From SHLQ01 sp964494395 (lineage in GTDB: Bacteria; Actinomycetota; Acidimicrobiia; Acidimicrobiales; SHLQ01), in NCBI GenBank assembly GCA_964494395.1, contig CAZBTI010000002.1, positions 1-64,000 on the forward strand: a DNA stretch of 64,000 nucleotides, written 5' to 3'. Positions 1 through 9,529 of the stretch are shown here, in pieces; the first letter of the stretch is position 1, and the number at the start of each line of letters is the position of its first letter. The position numbers and the translations under genes are program-made. Below the pieces are notes generated by a model. The model was not told the DNA's origin. It made no database searches and worked only from the letters and a program-made list of their open reading frames with translations.

Positions 1-59
1 TCCGGTCGCACGATGAAACTTCCGACTTCAACGTCGAAACCGATCAGCCCCGTGTGCAA
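1..59 (-). CDS. Possible 5' end of a CDS cut by the left edge
   Basis: Read on the minus strand from a TTG at 59, the codons give a coding-like string (LHTGLIGFDVEVGSFIVRP) that stays open to the edge. The frame is also open well upstream, so the start is uncertain. A gene here would be divergent from the beta-propeller gene at 213, leaving about 150 bases for two promoters. I do not recognise the product and the fragment is too short to classify. It could be chance. Confidence 0.25.
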   Translation of the reverse strand, partial: MHTGLIGFDVEVGSFIVRP

Positions 60-212
60 GGAGCGCGCCGGAAAGACCGGCTCGCTCAATGATGTGTCAA
101 GTTGCCAAGAAACTCCGGCTCTTGCATACCGGATCCCCCACGGTAGCGCGGCGTGAGCAAATGCGAACCTGGTTCCCCGCTGGGGTAGTGGTCGCGAATT
201 AGGATTGCCAAC

Positions 213-1649
213 GTGGCTGAACCGGACGTGCTCTTGCAGGAGTTGCCAGGTCCTGGCCGGCGCCTTGCGCCACGCGAAGATCCACCGCATGTCAGATTGG
301 GGCCAGCGTTAGGCCATGAGGAGCGTCGGCAGGCAACACTGACCCTTGCCGGGGCATTCTTGGGGCTAGCCATGTTGGGCCTGGCGGGCTCGGTTTTGCA
401 GAGCGGTGGGGACCTCGTTCTTGGTGCACCTGTGATCGAATCAGCGGGAGCGAGCGTATTTCGCCAGTTGGTCATTCCTGAGAGACCCGCACTGACGGTC
501 GCTGTTGCGCCGACAACCACCGTGGCTCCGACGACAACGACCACCTCCACCACGACATCGACGACCACGACATCGACGACCACGACGGTTCCGGTGGCCG
601 AACGTGCGCTCACTCGAATCGACAACGTCTTTGGCAACATCGCTCCGAAGTCGGTAACCGCTACTGGTACAGGGCTCTTCTTCGCGCAAAACATGATGTA
701 TCGACATACGGTCACCGTGTACGACGAGCAGGGTGCGTTGTTGTCGACCATCGACGACCGAGTCGATCTTGCCGATTTCGGCATCGAAGATGGCGTCGTT
801 GCCAGAGGAGCGCCGGTCGAAGCAGCGCCGACGAGCGATGGCTCGCAGGTGTATGTGTCGAATTACGCAATGTATGGTCCGGGCTTCGGACCCGAACCCG
901 ATGACAGCTGCAACGACACAGGATGGGACAACAGCTACCTCTATCGGGTTGATTCTGGCAGTCTCGAAATCGATCAGGTAATCGAGGTTGGCGCGGTTCC
1001 AAAGTTTCTCGATGTCACGCCTGACGATCGACTGATCGTCGTTGCGAACTGGTGTAGCTTCGATGTCAGCATCGTCGATACGGCTTTGGGTGTAGAGGTA
1101 TCGAGGATCGATATTGGACGGCACCCTCGGGGCATTGCGATCTCAAGCGATTCGTCTACTGCCTATGTCACCGAGCAAGGTGGCGATCGAGTGGCGGTCA
1201 TCGACCTCGACGAGATACGTCCTCCGGCGACATATGGCGTGATCTCACCAGCGGCGCTCGACTGGGGCGCTGATGTCGAGGTCGACTGGATCGAAGATGT
1301 CGGGTTGCGCCCGCGAAGCCTGGTCTTGAGTCCTGACGATCGCTACTTGTACGCGACGCTGAACGGTGGCGGAGAGGTCGTCAAAGTCGACTTGTCGACG
1401 AACGAGGTCGTGTCTTCGGTCGAGACTGGTGATGCGCCTCGATCGATGGCGATCTCAAGTGATGGCGAGGCGCTGTACATCGTCAACTACGACTCCAACA
1501 CTATGTCGAAGGTGCTGACCGAGACGATGGAAGAAGTCCAGGAGCTTCCAACCGCCGAAAAACCGATTGGTATCACGGTCGACCCGCTGACCTCGAACGT
1601 GTGGGTGAGTGCCTACTCCGGTGTGCTCGAGATCTACGAGGATCAATAA
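213..1649 (+). CDS. Membrane-anchored YncE-like beta-propeller protein
   Basis: A 478-residue protein. Residues 1-42 are a charged, probably cytoplasmic tail. Residues about 43-63 form one hydrophobic segment. Residues about 103-128 are an almost pure Thr/Ser linker. The rest is a repeat domain with YVTN/YncE-type strands such as PKFLDVTPDDRLIVVANW, HPRGIAISSDSSTAYVTE and PRSLVLSPDDRYLYATLN. Such seven-bladed propellers bind ligands or partners outside the membrane; no catalytic residue is evident. The Thr-rich stretch would hold the propeller away from the membrane. The GTG start has an AGGA 8 bases upstream; a start closer to the membrane segment cannot be excluded. The ligand is unknown. 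Confidence 0.75.
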   Translation: MAEPDVLLQELPGPGRRLAPREDPPHVRLGPALGHEERRQATLTLAGAFLGLAMLGLAGSVLQSGGDLVLGAPVIESAGASVFRQLVIPERPALTVAVAPTTTVAPTTTTTSTTTSTTTTSTTTTVPVAERALTRIDNVFGNIAPKSVTATGTGLFFAQNMMYRHTVTVYDEQGALLSTIDDRVDLADFGIEDGVVARGAPVEAAPTSDGSQVYVSNYAMYGPGFGPEPDDSCNDTGWDNSYLYRVDSGSLEIDQVIEVGAVPKFLDVTPDDRLIVVANWCSFDVSIVDTALGVEVSRIDIGRHPRGIAISSDSSTAYVTEQGGDRVAVIDLDEIRPPATYGVISPAALDWGADVEVDWIEDVGLRPRSLVLSPDDRYLYATLNGGGEVVKVDLSTNEVVSSVETGDAPRSMAISSDGEALYIVNYDSNTMSKVLTETMEEVQELPTAEKPIGITVDPLTSNVWVSAYSGVLEIYEDQ

Positions 1650-1676
1650 CCCGTCGTTGTGCGCCCATGTTGTGGG

Positions 1677-2684
1677 CTACGGGTTCGCAACTCCGCGGAT
1701 GGGCAATCCGGCTGCGGTGTAGATGGCGTCGATCGCTGCCATGTTGTCAATCGCGTCATCACCACTGGTCGGGAACGGGAGGCCATGGGTGACATGGTTG
1801 GAGAAGGCGCGCAACATGTGGGCATAGCTGGTGCCCGCGTCGAACTTGGAGATGGTTTCTCCTGCGGCTGTTCGAATCGTGATCGAGTTTCCGTTTTGGG
1901 GAGCGAGTGGGTTGATGGCGGTGATCGAACCGGTCGAGCCGGTGACCTCCAGTCGGACGTCTTTCGACTGGTCGTCTGCTACGACCATAGAGCTTTCGAT
2001 GTGGGCCGTCGCCCCGCTTGGGAACGCGAGGTCAGCAGCGATGTCTGCGTCGATGTGCTCGGGGGGTCCAATCGTTGCGTTGGCTTTGACGACCGTTGGC
2101 TCTTCTCCCAAGATGTGACGCACGCAGCTAAGCGGATAGCAGCCGAGGTCCATCAGCGAACCGCCCGACGTTGCGTAGTCCCAGCGAATGTCGGGCTGTG
2201 GGATCGAGACGTTGAAGTACCCAGCAACGTGGGTGATCTCTCCAAGCAGTCCGCTTCGGACGACGTCGATGATGTGCTGGAACATCGGGTGATACCGATA
2301 GTGGAAGGCCTCGCCGAGAACTCGATCCGCTTTCTCGGCCTCGGTAATCATCGTGCGTGCCTCATCGGCGTTCGAGGCAAACGGCTTTTCGCAAAGCACG
2401 TGCTTACCGGCTCGCAGAGCAGCGATCGTCCACTCTGCGTGGAGGTTCATCGGCAGCGGGTTGTACACAACATCGACGTCGGGTGACTCGACGAGCTCTT
2501 GGTAGCTGTTGGAGACGGCCGCAATGTTGTGTTTGGATGCGAACGCTTCGGCTCGACTCCGGTCGCGCGCTGCAACTCTCGTGATCTCTACGGTCCGTAG
2601 CTCGCTCGATGGTTGGATAAGTGCCTTCGGGGTAATGCGTGCCGCACCGAGCACACCGAAGCGAAGTGTCGTCTGTTTTCCCAC
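1677..2684 (-). CDS. Gfo/Idh/MocA family NAD(P)-dependent oxidoreductase
   Basis: A 335-residue protein with a GTG start. The N-terminal Rossmann fold begins FGVLGAARITPKALIQP, and the family motif EKPFASNADEA (a CEKP-type motif with the conserved Lys of the active site) lies near residue 100. The C-terminal half is the alpha/beta domain typical of the family. Relatives oxidise or reduce sugars, inositols, dihydrodiols or biliverdin with NAD(P)H. The substrate cannot be read from the sequence. It is the last gene of a minus-strand run and lies 35 bases downstream of the GMC oxidoreductase, so the two redox enzymes may be co-transcribed. Confidence 0.85.
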   Translation of the reverse strand: MGKQTTLRFGVLGAARITPKALIQPSSELRTVEITRVAARDRSRAEAFASKHNIAAVSNSYQELVESPDVDVVYNPLPMNLHAEWTIAALRAGKHVLCEKPFASNADEARTMITEAEKADRVLGEAFHYRYHPMFQHIIDVVRSGLLGEITHVAGYFNVSIPQPDIRWDYATSGGSLMDLGCYPLSCVRHILGEEPTVVKANATIGPPEHIDADIAADLAFPSGATAHIESSMVVADDQSKDVRLEVTGSTGSITAINPLAPQNGNSITIRTAAGETISKFDAGTSYAHMLRAFSNHVTHGLPFPTSGDDAIDNMAAIDAIYTAAGLPIRGVANP

Positions 2685-2719
2685 GCCTTGAACCTAGTGC
2701 GATGTTGTGGTGTCGACCG

Positions 2720-4423
2720 TTACTCGCCCTCGAGTGTGAGTGCCCGAGTTCGAGGACTGACACCGGGGCTTTCCGGAATCCTTCGGAGCTCGACAGCCCG
2801 AGTCTTCCGTGCGAATTGGTCGCTCGAAAGGTAGTCGGCGAGTCGCACACCGAGCGCCATAACCGTGAGGGTCGGGTTTGCAAAGCCAATGCTCGGGAAC
2901 ACCGACTTGCCGACAACGAAGAGGTTGTGGTGGTCGTGGGTTTGTAGGTTGGGGTCAACAACACCGGTCGCCCCGTCACTCGACATCCGAATCGTGCCCG
3001 ATGCGTGATGGCACGAGTAGTTCTCGGTGTGCCTGGCCGGTGGGATTCTGGTGAACTGCCCAAACCCAGCGCTTTCAAGAGCATCGATGATTGGCGTGGC
3101 TGCGCAATCGACTGCGTCCTTGTCGTCTTGGTCGTAGCTCCAAGTAGCGCGAAGCTTTCGCCAGCCGAGCACATTTCGTTCATCGGAGAGTTCGAGCCGA
3201 TTCTCTGCTCTCGGTCGCTGCTCGACCATGCCAGCGATCTCGAATGTCTTGGGGAGTCCCCGTTCAAGTTCTTTGTGCCACCAACCGTTTTCGAGGTTGA
3301 AGCGGGGTCCCTCTGGACGGAACTTGATGTGTAGCAGTTCGTCGACACCTTTCGCCGTTAGGACGGCGTCGCGAACCATCGATTTCGAGAGTCTTCGGTG
3401 TCGAACACCGTGTGTGATCCTGCCGAGGCTGTGGCGAGCACCGCTGCGCGCCCCGACGACGACTGGCTTGAGCGCGAAATGGCGGGCGAGGTTTACCTTG
3501 ACGCTCCAGTCGAGGGGGATGAGTGAGAGCGCAACGTTGACCGAGTCTCCGCGAGCAACGGCGCTTTGGTCGGCGACCAGCTTGGGCCAGAACAGCCCGG
3601 TCGAGGTCGGTTGCGGTGTCAGCTGATCGAGGATGCTTTGCGGGAGAGACTCGCTGGGCTCTATGTACCCGAAGGTCACGAGCGGGTGGTCCATGAGGTA
3701 GCGGCCAAGCACCCCAGAGCTATTTGCCAATCGGCTACTCATGAGCAATTGTGTGGCCGGCATGGTGTTCATGGCGAGCACAAAGTTGTCACCGCGAACG
3801 CGCCGGACGGCTCCGTTGCGCATCCGGACAACCGCTGCGGTGATCTTTCCGCCCGGCGCTTGTTCGAGGCGTGAGACCGGTGCTTCGAGAACGACGCGGA
3901 CCGAGCCGAGGTGTGCCTGGGTCGGATGCGAGAAGCGTTCGCGCGATACAACATGGAAGGGCGACGCTTTGAGGTCAGGGTCGTCGAACTCCGGTGTTTT
4001 CTGTGCAGTCCAGTCGAGGTCGAACCATGAGCTGACCTCGTCGTAGTAGGGGTCGAGATCGGCTCGCGAAATGGGCCAATCCGCGAGGTCGGCCTCTTCG
4101 AGTTTGGCGAGTCGGATACCGGTTGCCGGAGTGCTCCCGTCAGCGCTCAGCCGCATCTGAGGCTTGCCGATACTGCCGCCCAAGTTCATGAGCAAATGCC
4201 CGCCCCAGTCGGGATACTGACCGTGGACTGGGGGCATGGCTGCTTGCAGGAGCGGTTGGCTCTTGCGGTGGACTTCTGACTCCGGGCCGGCCTCAAGAAC
4301 GAGTACGTCGACACCGTTCTTACTCAAGCGTTTCGCTACGCTCTGGCCTGCTGGCCCAGAACCGATGACGACAACGGTGGCTCGAAGTTCGTGGTCTGCC
4401 GCCGCAGAGATGGTGCCCCACAT
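2720..4423 (-). CDS. GMC-family FAD-dependent oxidoreductase
   Basis: The chosen start (ATG at 4423) gives 567 residues beginning just before the FAD-binding Rossmann motif VVVIGSGPAGQSVAKRL; a longer reading to 4630 would overlap pgi. A glycine-rich LMNLGGSIGK stretch follows, and the C-terminus carries the GMC signature HHASGTIRMSSD with GVVDPNLQTHDHHNLFVVG and NPTLTVMALGVRLAD. GMC enzymes oxidise alcohols or sugars using FAD; cholesterol oxidase, glucose oxidase and fructose dehydrogenase are relatives. The conserved His of HASGT is the expected catalytic base region. There is no signal peptide. The substrate is unknown, and pairing with the downstream Gfo/Idh protein suggests sugar or polyol oxidation (inference). 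Confidence 0.85.
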   Translation of the reverse strand: MWGTISAAADHELRATVVVIGSGPAGQSVAKRLSKNGVDVLVLEAGPESEVHRKSQPLLQAAMPPVHGQYPDWGGHLLMNLGGSIGKPQMRLSADGSTPATGIRLAKLEEADLADWPISRADLDPYYDEVSSWFDLDWTAQKTPEFDDPDLKASPFHVVSRERFSHPTQAHLGSVRVVLEAPVSRLEQAPGGKITAAVVRMRNGAVRRVRGDNFVLAMNTMPATQLLMSSRLANSSGVLGRYLMDHPLVTFGYIEPSESLPQSILDQLTPQPTSTGLFWPKLVADQSAVARGDSVNVALSLIPLDWSVKVNLARHFALKPVVVGARSGARHSLGRITHGVRHRRLSKSMVRDAVLTAKGVDELLHIKFRPEGPRFNLENGWWHKELERGLPKTFEIAGMVEQRPRAENRLELSDERNVLGWRKLRATWSYDQDDKDAVDCAATPIIDALESAGFGQFTRIPPARHTENYSCHHASGTIRMSSDGATGVVDPNLQTHDHHNLFVVGKSVFPSIGFANPTLTVMALGVRLADYLSSDQFARKTRAVELRRIPESPGVSPRTRALTLEGE

Positions 4424-4497
4424 AGCCACGCAGGGTAGGTGATATGTCGCTTTAGGTGGTAGCTGAGTGTTCGCGTGGATTGCGTGCAGCGTGGGAG

Positions 4498-6117
4498 CTA
4501 ACGATTGTGGTGTGCCCGATACCGCTCGATAAGCGCATTGGTTGAACTGTCGTGTTCCAGATCGACGCTCGATTCGGTGAGCTCGGGGACGATGGCCTTG
4601 GCCAGGACCTTGCCGAGTTCTACGCCCCATTGATCGAAACTGTTGACTCCCCAGATCACGCCTTGGGTGAAGGTCCGATGCTCGTAAAGCGCAATGAGTT
4701 GGCCCAGAACGAACGGTGTGAGTTTCGGAGCCATCATCATGGTGCTGGGGCGATTGCCAGGGAAGCTCTTGTGTGAAATGAGCGCTTCGTCGACCCCTTC
4801 TGCCCGAACCTCATCGCCGGTTTTGCCAAAGGCGAGGGCTTCGGCTTGGGCGAACAGGTTCGCGATGAGCGCATCGTGGTGATCGATCGTGTCGACGTCG
4901 GCCTCGTAGAAACCAATGAAGTCAGCAGGCACTGGCGTCGTCCCCTGATGGATCAACTGGTAGAACGCGTGCTGACCGTTGGTTCCGGGCTCGCCCCAAA
5001 CAATCGCCCCGGTGTCGTAGCTGACGGGTTCGCCATCGAGCGTGGTCTGCTTTCCGTTGCTTTCCATATCGAGTTGCTGGAGGTATGCGGGAAAGCGGTC
5101 GAGCAGTTGGGAGTAAGGGAGCACAGCCATGGTTGGATAGTCGAGGAAGTTTCGGTAGTAGACGCCGATCAACCCGAGCAGCGCTGGAACGTTCGCGCTC
5201 AGCGGGGCAGTCCGGAAGTGGTTGTCCATTGCGTGGAAACCAGAGAGCATGTCGGAGAAGTGCTGGGGGCTCGTCGCCAGCATGAGGGACAGTCCAATGG
5301 CTGAATCCATGCTGTACCGGCCGCCAACCCAGTCCCAGAAACCAAACATGTTGTCCGTGTCAATGCCGAACGCCCCAACGCCATCAGCATTTGTCGACAA
5401 TGCAACGAAGTGCTTTGCGATTGCCGATTCGTCGCCGCCGACTCCTTCGAGGAGCCACGCCCGAGCGCTGTGGGCATTTGCGAGCGTCTCTTGAGTAGTG
5501 AAGGTTTTGGAAGCGACGATGAACAGGGTCGTTGCTGGGTCTAGTCCATCGAGTGCTTGATGGAGATGTGTGCCGTCGACGTTGGAAACGAATCGCGCTT
5601 CGATCATGTCGTCTCGGTAGCCCATGAGCGCCCGGTAGGCCATGTAGGGACCGAGGTCTGATCCGCCAATACCGATGTTGACGACGGTCCGGATCCGGTC
5701 GCCCGTGTGGCCAGTCCATTCGCCCGATTGCACGCGGTTCACAAAGTTTGTCATGTGATCGAGGACGCCGTGTACGTCGCCCGCAACGTCTTGTCCATCT
5801 ACGGTCAGACCAGATCCCGCTGGTAACCGCAACGCTGTGTGCAGAACGGCGCGATCCTCGGTCGAGTTGATGTGTACACCCGTGAACATGTCTTCGATTC
5901 GCTCGGGCAAACCCGCAGCTTCGGCGAGAGCCACGAGGGCGTTGAGGATGTCGGCGTCGATGAGGTGTTTCGACATGTCGACGTGAAGTCCATCGACGTC
6001 AAGGCTGAGCGAGTCGGCTCTATTCGGGTCATTGGCAAAGCGGTCTCGTAGCGAGACCCCGTCCTGCCCGTCGCGAAGTTCGGCGACTTTTTGCCATTCG
6101 GGTGTTGAATCGATCAT
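4498..6117 (-). CDS. pgi: Glucose-6-phosphate isomerase
   Basis: Interconverts glucose 6-phosphate and fructose 6-phosphate in glycolysis and gluconeogenesis, in the cytoplasm. The 539-residue length is normal for the family. Visible signatures are VNIGIGGSDLGPYMAYRAL (phosphate-binding loop), the SKTFTTQET motif, the PGNRPSTMMM region and the second family signature GVNSFDQWGVELGKVL near the C-terminus, with its catalytic lysine. It lies 64 bases downstream of smpB and 74 bases upstream of the GMC oxidoreductase, all on the minus strand, so it may belong to a loose operon. Confidence 0.97.
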   Translation of the reverse strand: MIDSTPEWQKVAELRDGQDGVSLRDRFANDPNRADSLSLDVDGLHVDMSKHLIDADILNALVALAEAAGLPERIEDMFTGVHINSTEDRAVLHTALRLPAGSGLTVDGQDVAGDVHGVLDHMTNFVNRVQSGEWTGHTGDRIRTVVNIGIGGSDLGPYMAYRALMGYRDDMIEARFVSNVDGTHLHQALDGLDPATTLFIVASKTFTTQETLANAHSARAWLLEGVGGDESAIAKHFVALSTNADGVGAFGIDTDNMFGFWDWVGGRYSMDSAIGLSLMLATSPQHFSDMLSGFHAMDNHFRTAPLSANVPALLGLIGVYYRNFLDYPTMAVLPYSQLLDRFPAYLQQLDMESNGKQTTLDGEPVSYDTGAIVWGEPGTNGQHAFYQLIHQGTTPVPADFIGFYEADVDTIDHHDALIANLFAQAEALAFGKTGDEVRAEGVDEALISHKSFPGNRPSTMMMAPKLTPFVLGQLIALYEHRTFTQGVIWGVNSFDQWGVELGKVLAKAIVPELTESSVDLEHDSSTNALIERYRAHHNR

Positions 6118-6181
6118 TGGAGTGGACCTTCGTTTGCTGGAATTACTGAACTAGTTCTTACTCGACTCGCTTACCGATTGC

Positions 6182-6721
6182 TTACTGGTAGTGCTTCCGT
6201 TGTCGAGATCTTGACATTGCGCGTTCGGCCTCTCGGTCGGCGTCACGTCGCGCAATGTCCTGTCGACGATCAAACTCCCGCTTTCCTCGTGCAATTCCAA
6301 GTTCGACTTTTGCCCGCCCGCCAATGAAGTAGATCGACAGCGGAATAAGGGCGAGCCCGGTGCGGGAGACCTTGGCGTCGATCCGATCGATCTCGGTGCG
6401 GTGAAGTAGCAGTTTCCGGTGGCGATCGGGCATATGGCCGAACGACGCCGAACCTGTCGAGGCATACGGCGAGATATTTAGTCCGAGCAACCAAAGTTCG
6501 CCGTCGTCGATGCGGCCGTAGGCCTCGGTCATCTGCACTTGTGACTCGCGAAGGGACTTCACTTCCGAGCCCCTCAAGACCATTCCGCACTCGAAAGTAT
6601 CGCTGATCTCGTAGTCGCGGCGGGCGCGCCTATTCGTTGCCACGATCTTCTTGTCGAGGCCGGTGATCCCCGGCTTCTGTTTTCCATGTTTGGCGCGCTT
6701 GTTCGCGTTCTTATTGGCCAC
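6182..6721 (-). CDS. smpB: SsrA-binding protein SmpB
   Basis: SmpB binds tmRNA and brings it to stalled ribosomes for trans-translation. The 179-residue protein shows the family core: KKIVATNRRARRDYEISDTF, then GMVLRGSEVKSLRE, LLGLNISPYASTG, the RKLLLHRTEIDRI segment, SIYFIGGRAKVELGIARGK, and a Lys/Arg-rich tail. The N-terminal basic extension (about 20 residues) is slightly long. No tmRNA (ssrA) gene was seen in the adjacent spaces, which are under 80 bases. The neighbours are a methyltransferase upstream and pgi downstream on the same strand. Confidence 0.97.
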   Translation of the reverse strand: MANKNANKRAKHGKQKPGITGLDKKIVATNRRARRDYEISDTFECGMVLRGSEVKSLRESQVQMTEAYGRIDDGELWLLGLNISPYASTGSASFGHMPDRHRKLLLHRTEIDRIDAKVSRTGLALIPLSIYFIGGRAKVELGIARGKREFDRRQDIARRDADREAERAMSRSRQRKHYQ

Positions 6722-6795
6722 AGACGAATCGTATCCCGAGCATCGTGGACACCCTTCTGTTACACCGAGAACTCCGCTGGTCGAGCGACTTGGCG

Positions 6796-7746
6796 CTACG
6801 CGACTCGCGAAGGTGACCCTTTGCGGAAGTACTGGTTGGTTCGCGGCGGTTCGTAGAACCGAGTGAGCTCGCTCTTGATGAGGGCATCGGGCCGGTACGT
6901 AACATGGGCCGGGCCGGGGTTGATCTTGACGAAGCCGGTCGATTCGACCAGCTTGGTCAGCGATTCGGGGGTGAATGCGTTGATGTGTTCGAGTGGGTGG
7001 ACGTTGCGAAACTCTTCGAAGGACCGGGGCGCTCCTGTGTGGTCGCTACTGCAGTTCGGCACCTCGATGATCAAGATGCCTCCCTCGGCAATGACCTCGG
7101 CGAGATCGAGCAACGTCCGTCGCGGAGCGTCGAGGTGCTCGAGAACCTGGAAGAGGGTGATTGCATGGACGGGCTCGGAGGCGCTCTCGTTGTACGCATC
7201 GAGCGATGGAATGATCGAAATCTGCTGGTTCAAGGCTTGAGAAGCGCGAGTTGAACTGAAATCGACACCCCATGTCGCAAAGCCAAACAAACTGGCTTGC
7301 TTGAGGAACTCCGCCGCGCCGCAGCCAAAGTCGAGCACACGCCATGGTGCAGCATCTCGGCCGAACTGCTTCCTGAGTAAGCGGTTCAGTCGGAGGATGT
7401 GACGCACATGCTTTCTGGCATTCTCAAACTGCACAGCGGCTGCAGAATCAGCATGGACGTCGTCGGTCAAGGTGTCGATCTGATCTTCGTCGATCCAATC
7501 GCTGTACAGGGTCCCGAGCGACTCCGCGTCGAGAATGTTCTGATGGAAGATAGTTTCGCAGTCCGAGCACTGCGCCAACTCGATTGGGGAATCGGCGAGT
7601 TCTGCCCGCCAGTCGACGGCGTAGCCGTACCGATCCATGTAGCGCTCGACATCAAGATTGCGATAGGAGGTGGACCACACCGTCGAGAGGCGCGTACTCG
7701 CGCACGAGATGCACTCCGGCCTCTGCGTAAATGTTAGTGCGCTCAT
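6796..7746 (-). CDS. Class I SAM-dependent methyltransferase with N-terminal Cys motifs
   Basis: A 316-residue protein. Residues 13-16 (CISC) and a later CSDC (about residue 60) look like a zinc-ribbon pair, as in the C-methyltransferases of deoxysugar pathways. The central Rossmann fold has VLDFGCGAAEFLKQASLFG (SAM-binding motif I), the acidic GVDFSS strand end, and ITLFQVLEHLDAPRRTLLD. The closing part (GGILIIEVPN, HINAFTPESLTKLV) matches Methyltransf_23/11 proteins. The acceptor is unknown. It starts 143 bases from murI, divergently, so a shared promoter region lies between them. No sugar biosynthesis genes are nearby, so a role in sugar methylation is only a guess. Confidence 0.8.
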   Translation of the reverse strand: MSALTFTQRPECISCASTRLSTVWSTSYRNLDVERYMDRYGYAVDWRAELADSPIELAQCSDCETIFHQNILDAESLGTLYSDWIDEDQIDTLTDDVHADSAAAVQFENARKHVRHILRLNRLLRKQFGRDAAPWRVLDFGCGAAEFLKQASLFGFATWGVDFSSTRASQALNQQISIIPSLDAYNESASEPVHAITLFQVLEHLDAPRRTLLDLAEVIAEGGILIIEVPNCSSDHTGAPRSFEEFRNVHPLEHINAFTPESLTKLVESTGFVKINPGPAHVTYRPDALIKSELTRFYEPPRTNQYFRKGSPSRVA

Positions 7747-7889
7747 CGGCTCAAATTCCTTGCTTGCCGTGGACGACGTCTCGCCACGGTCGTTTGCTCG
7801 CCCAAAGTAAGTTACCGGCGAAAGTGGCCCTCGGTGTGCGCTGTCCGGGTATGACCTGCCGACACGCCGTCACGGCCTAGCCTGTAATC

Positions 7890-8705
7890 ATGGATCCTCG
7901 TCCCATTGGCGTATTTGATAGCGGGTTTGGTGGTCTGACCGTGGCGCGTGCGCTCATCGACCTTTTGCCGAACGAGGCGCTGGTCTATGTGGGCGACACC
8001 GGCCGGTATCCCTACGGTTCGAAACCTCTCGAAGACGTGCGTTCCTACGCCCATGAAATCACGAAGTGGCTGATCGAAGAACACGACGTCAAGATGGTCA
8101 TCGTGGCGTGCAACACCGCCTCAGCGGCAGCGCTCGAGGACCTTCAAGCGACGTATGACCGACCAATCGTGGGCGTAATCGATCACGGTGTGAACTCGCT
8201 GCTGAAGGTGAGTGAGACCCGCAATGTCGGGGTCATCGGAACCGTCGGCACGATCGGCAGCGGTGCCTATCAGAACGCAGTGACTCTGGCCGACGATGAG
8301 GTGCGCCTTGTCTGTGCAGCCTGCCCAGGGTTTGTCGAGTTCGTCGAACGAGGCGAACTTGCGAGCGACCAGGTTCGAGTGCTCGCACAACGCTTGCTGT
8401 CGCCAATCGTCGACGCCAAAGTCGATGCGCTACTCCTCGGATGTACGCACTATCCGTTTCTCGCTCGAACGATCGCCGAGGTGGTCGGACGAGATGTGGT
8501 GTTGGTCTCTTCGGCAGATGAAACCGCCTTCGGAGTCCGCTCAACGCTCATTGCTAATGGCACACTGCGGGAAGGAAATCCGGTACCGCCGGTGTTCCTC
8601 TCATCGGGTGACGTCGAAGAATTCGCCCGAATTGGAGCCATGCTCCTCGGACCAGAACTCAAAGACGTTGGCTACTGGTCTCCGCCCGGAGAGAAAGACC
8701 GCTAG
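7890..8705 (+). CDS. murI: Glutamate racemase
   Basis: Converts L-glutamate to D-glutamate for peptidoglycan. The 271-residue protein has PIGVFDSGFGGLTVARAL at the start, the first catalytic cysteine in VACNTASAAAL, and the second in LLLGCTHYPFLA. These motifs are all intact. It heads a plus-strand block that also holds the MBL-fold protein, rph and rdgB, the same order as Rv1338-Rv1341 in M. tuberculosis. The MBL gene starts 9 bases after the murI stop, so the two are probably co-transcribed. Confidence 0.97.
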   Translation: MDPRPIGVFDSGFGGLTVARALIDLLPNEALVYVGDTGRYPYGSKPLEDVRSYAHEITKWLIEEHDVKMVIVACNTASAAALEDLQATYDRPIVGVIDHGVNSLLKVSETRNVGVIGTVGTIGSGAYQNAVTLADDEVRLVCAACPGFVEFVERGELASDQVRVLAQRLLSPIVDAKVDALLLGCTHYPFLARTIAEVVGRDVVLVSSADETAFGVRSTLIANGTLREGNPVPPVFLSSGDVEEFARIGAMLLGPELKDVGYWSPPGEKDR

Positions 8706-8714
8706 GAATCTCGA

Positions 8715-9476
8715 ATGAGCGTTTCGAACAATCCAAACGATCTGAAGATCACGGTCATTGGATGTTCCGGTACCTATAGCTCGGCGGATTCGGCCTGCTC
8801 CTCCTACCTCGTGCAGACATCGACCACATCGGTGCTCGTAGATGCTGGACCTGGATCGAGCATGGAACTGCAACGCCAGATCGATCTTGAGAGCATTGAC
8901 GCCGTGGTTTTGAGCCACGAACACCCAGATCACTGGACGGAGATGCCAACCATCTACCACGCGTTCAGGTACATCCTCGAGATGCCAGGTCTGCCCGTCT
9001 ATGGCACCGCCGGTACCAAGGTGCGCCTCGACGCAGCTGTCCCCGAAGCCACCTCAGGAACCTTTGCGTGGACCACGATCGACAAGTCGTCGAGTGTCGA
9101 AATCGGCGATACGACCTTCTCCTTCTCCGAGACCGATCACCCGGTCGAAACGTTGGCGATGCGCATCGAATCCGGGGGAGTATCGGTTGCTTACTCGGCC
9201 GATACCGGCCCCGATTGGAGCCCCGAAGACTTCGGCCAACCGATCGATTTGATGATCTATGAGACTACGCTTCCGATCGATCTTGAAGAAGCCGAAATCC
9301 CCCATGTTTCGGGTAGGCAAGCGGGCGAACGTGCAACTGCCGCAGGCATCGAAACTTTGGTTTTGACCCATGTTCCACCCGGTCAAGATCCGGCTGAACG
9401 GGTCAGTGCGCTTGGTGAGACGTACTCAGGAACCGTTGAAATTGCGGCGCCTGGGCGGACTTTTTACCCTTCATAA
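8715..9476 (+). CDS. Metallo-beta-lactamase-fold hydrolase, Rv1339-like
   Basis: A 253-residue protein with the dinuclear metal motif SHEHPDHW (HxHxDH form) near residue 60, a preceding LVDAGPGSSMEL strand-loop, and further His/Asp ligands in SYSADTGPDW-type and LTHVPPG segments. Position between murI and rph matches Rv1339, an atypical class II cyclic-nucleotide phosphodiesterase reported to hydrolyse cAMP; the activity here is inferred by synteny and fold only. RNase Z and other MBL nucleases are alternatives. No signal peptide is present, so it is cytoplasmic. The gene ends 53 bases before the inserted VWA lipoprotein gene. Confidence 0.85.
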   Translation: MSVSNNPNDLKITVIGCSGTYSSADSACSSYLVQTSTTSVLVDAGPGSSMELQRQIDLESIDAVVLSHEHPDHWTEMPTIYHAFRYILEMPGLPVYGTAGTKVRLDAAVPEATSGTFAWTTIDKSSSVEIGDTTFSFSETDHPVETLAMRIESGGVSVAYSADTGPDWSPEDFGQPIDLMIYETTLPIDLEEAEIPHVSGRQAGERATAAGIETLVLTHVPPGQDPAERVSALGETYSGTVEIAAPGRTFYPS

Positions 9477-9529
9477 AATAATTATTTGGATTACAGGAAC
9501 CAGCCTGAGCTTCCGAGCGTAGAAGTGTT

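Noticed and set aside
86..784. Long minus-strand ORF opposite the beta-propeller gene
   Set aside because: Its Val-rich run is the antisense of the Thr-codon linker and its composition is unlike the neighbours. The plus-strand frame has propeller motifs throughout.
6722..6795. tmRNA (ssrA) next to smpB
   Set aside because: The gap is only 74 bases and lacks the tmRNA ends.
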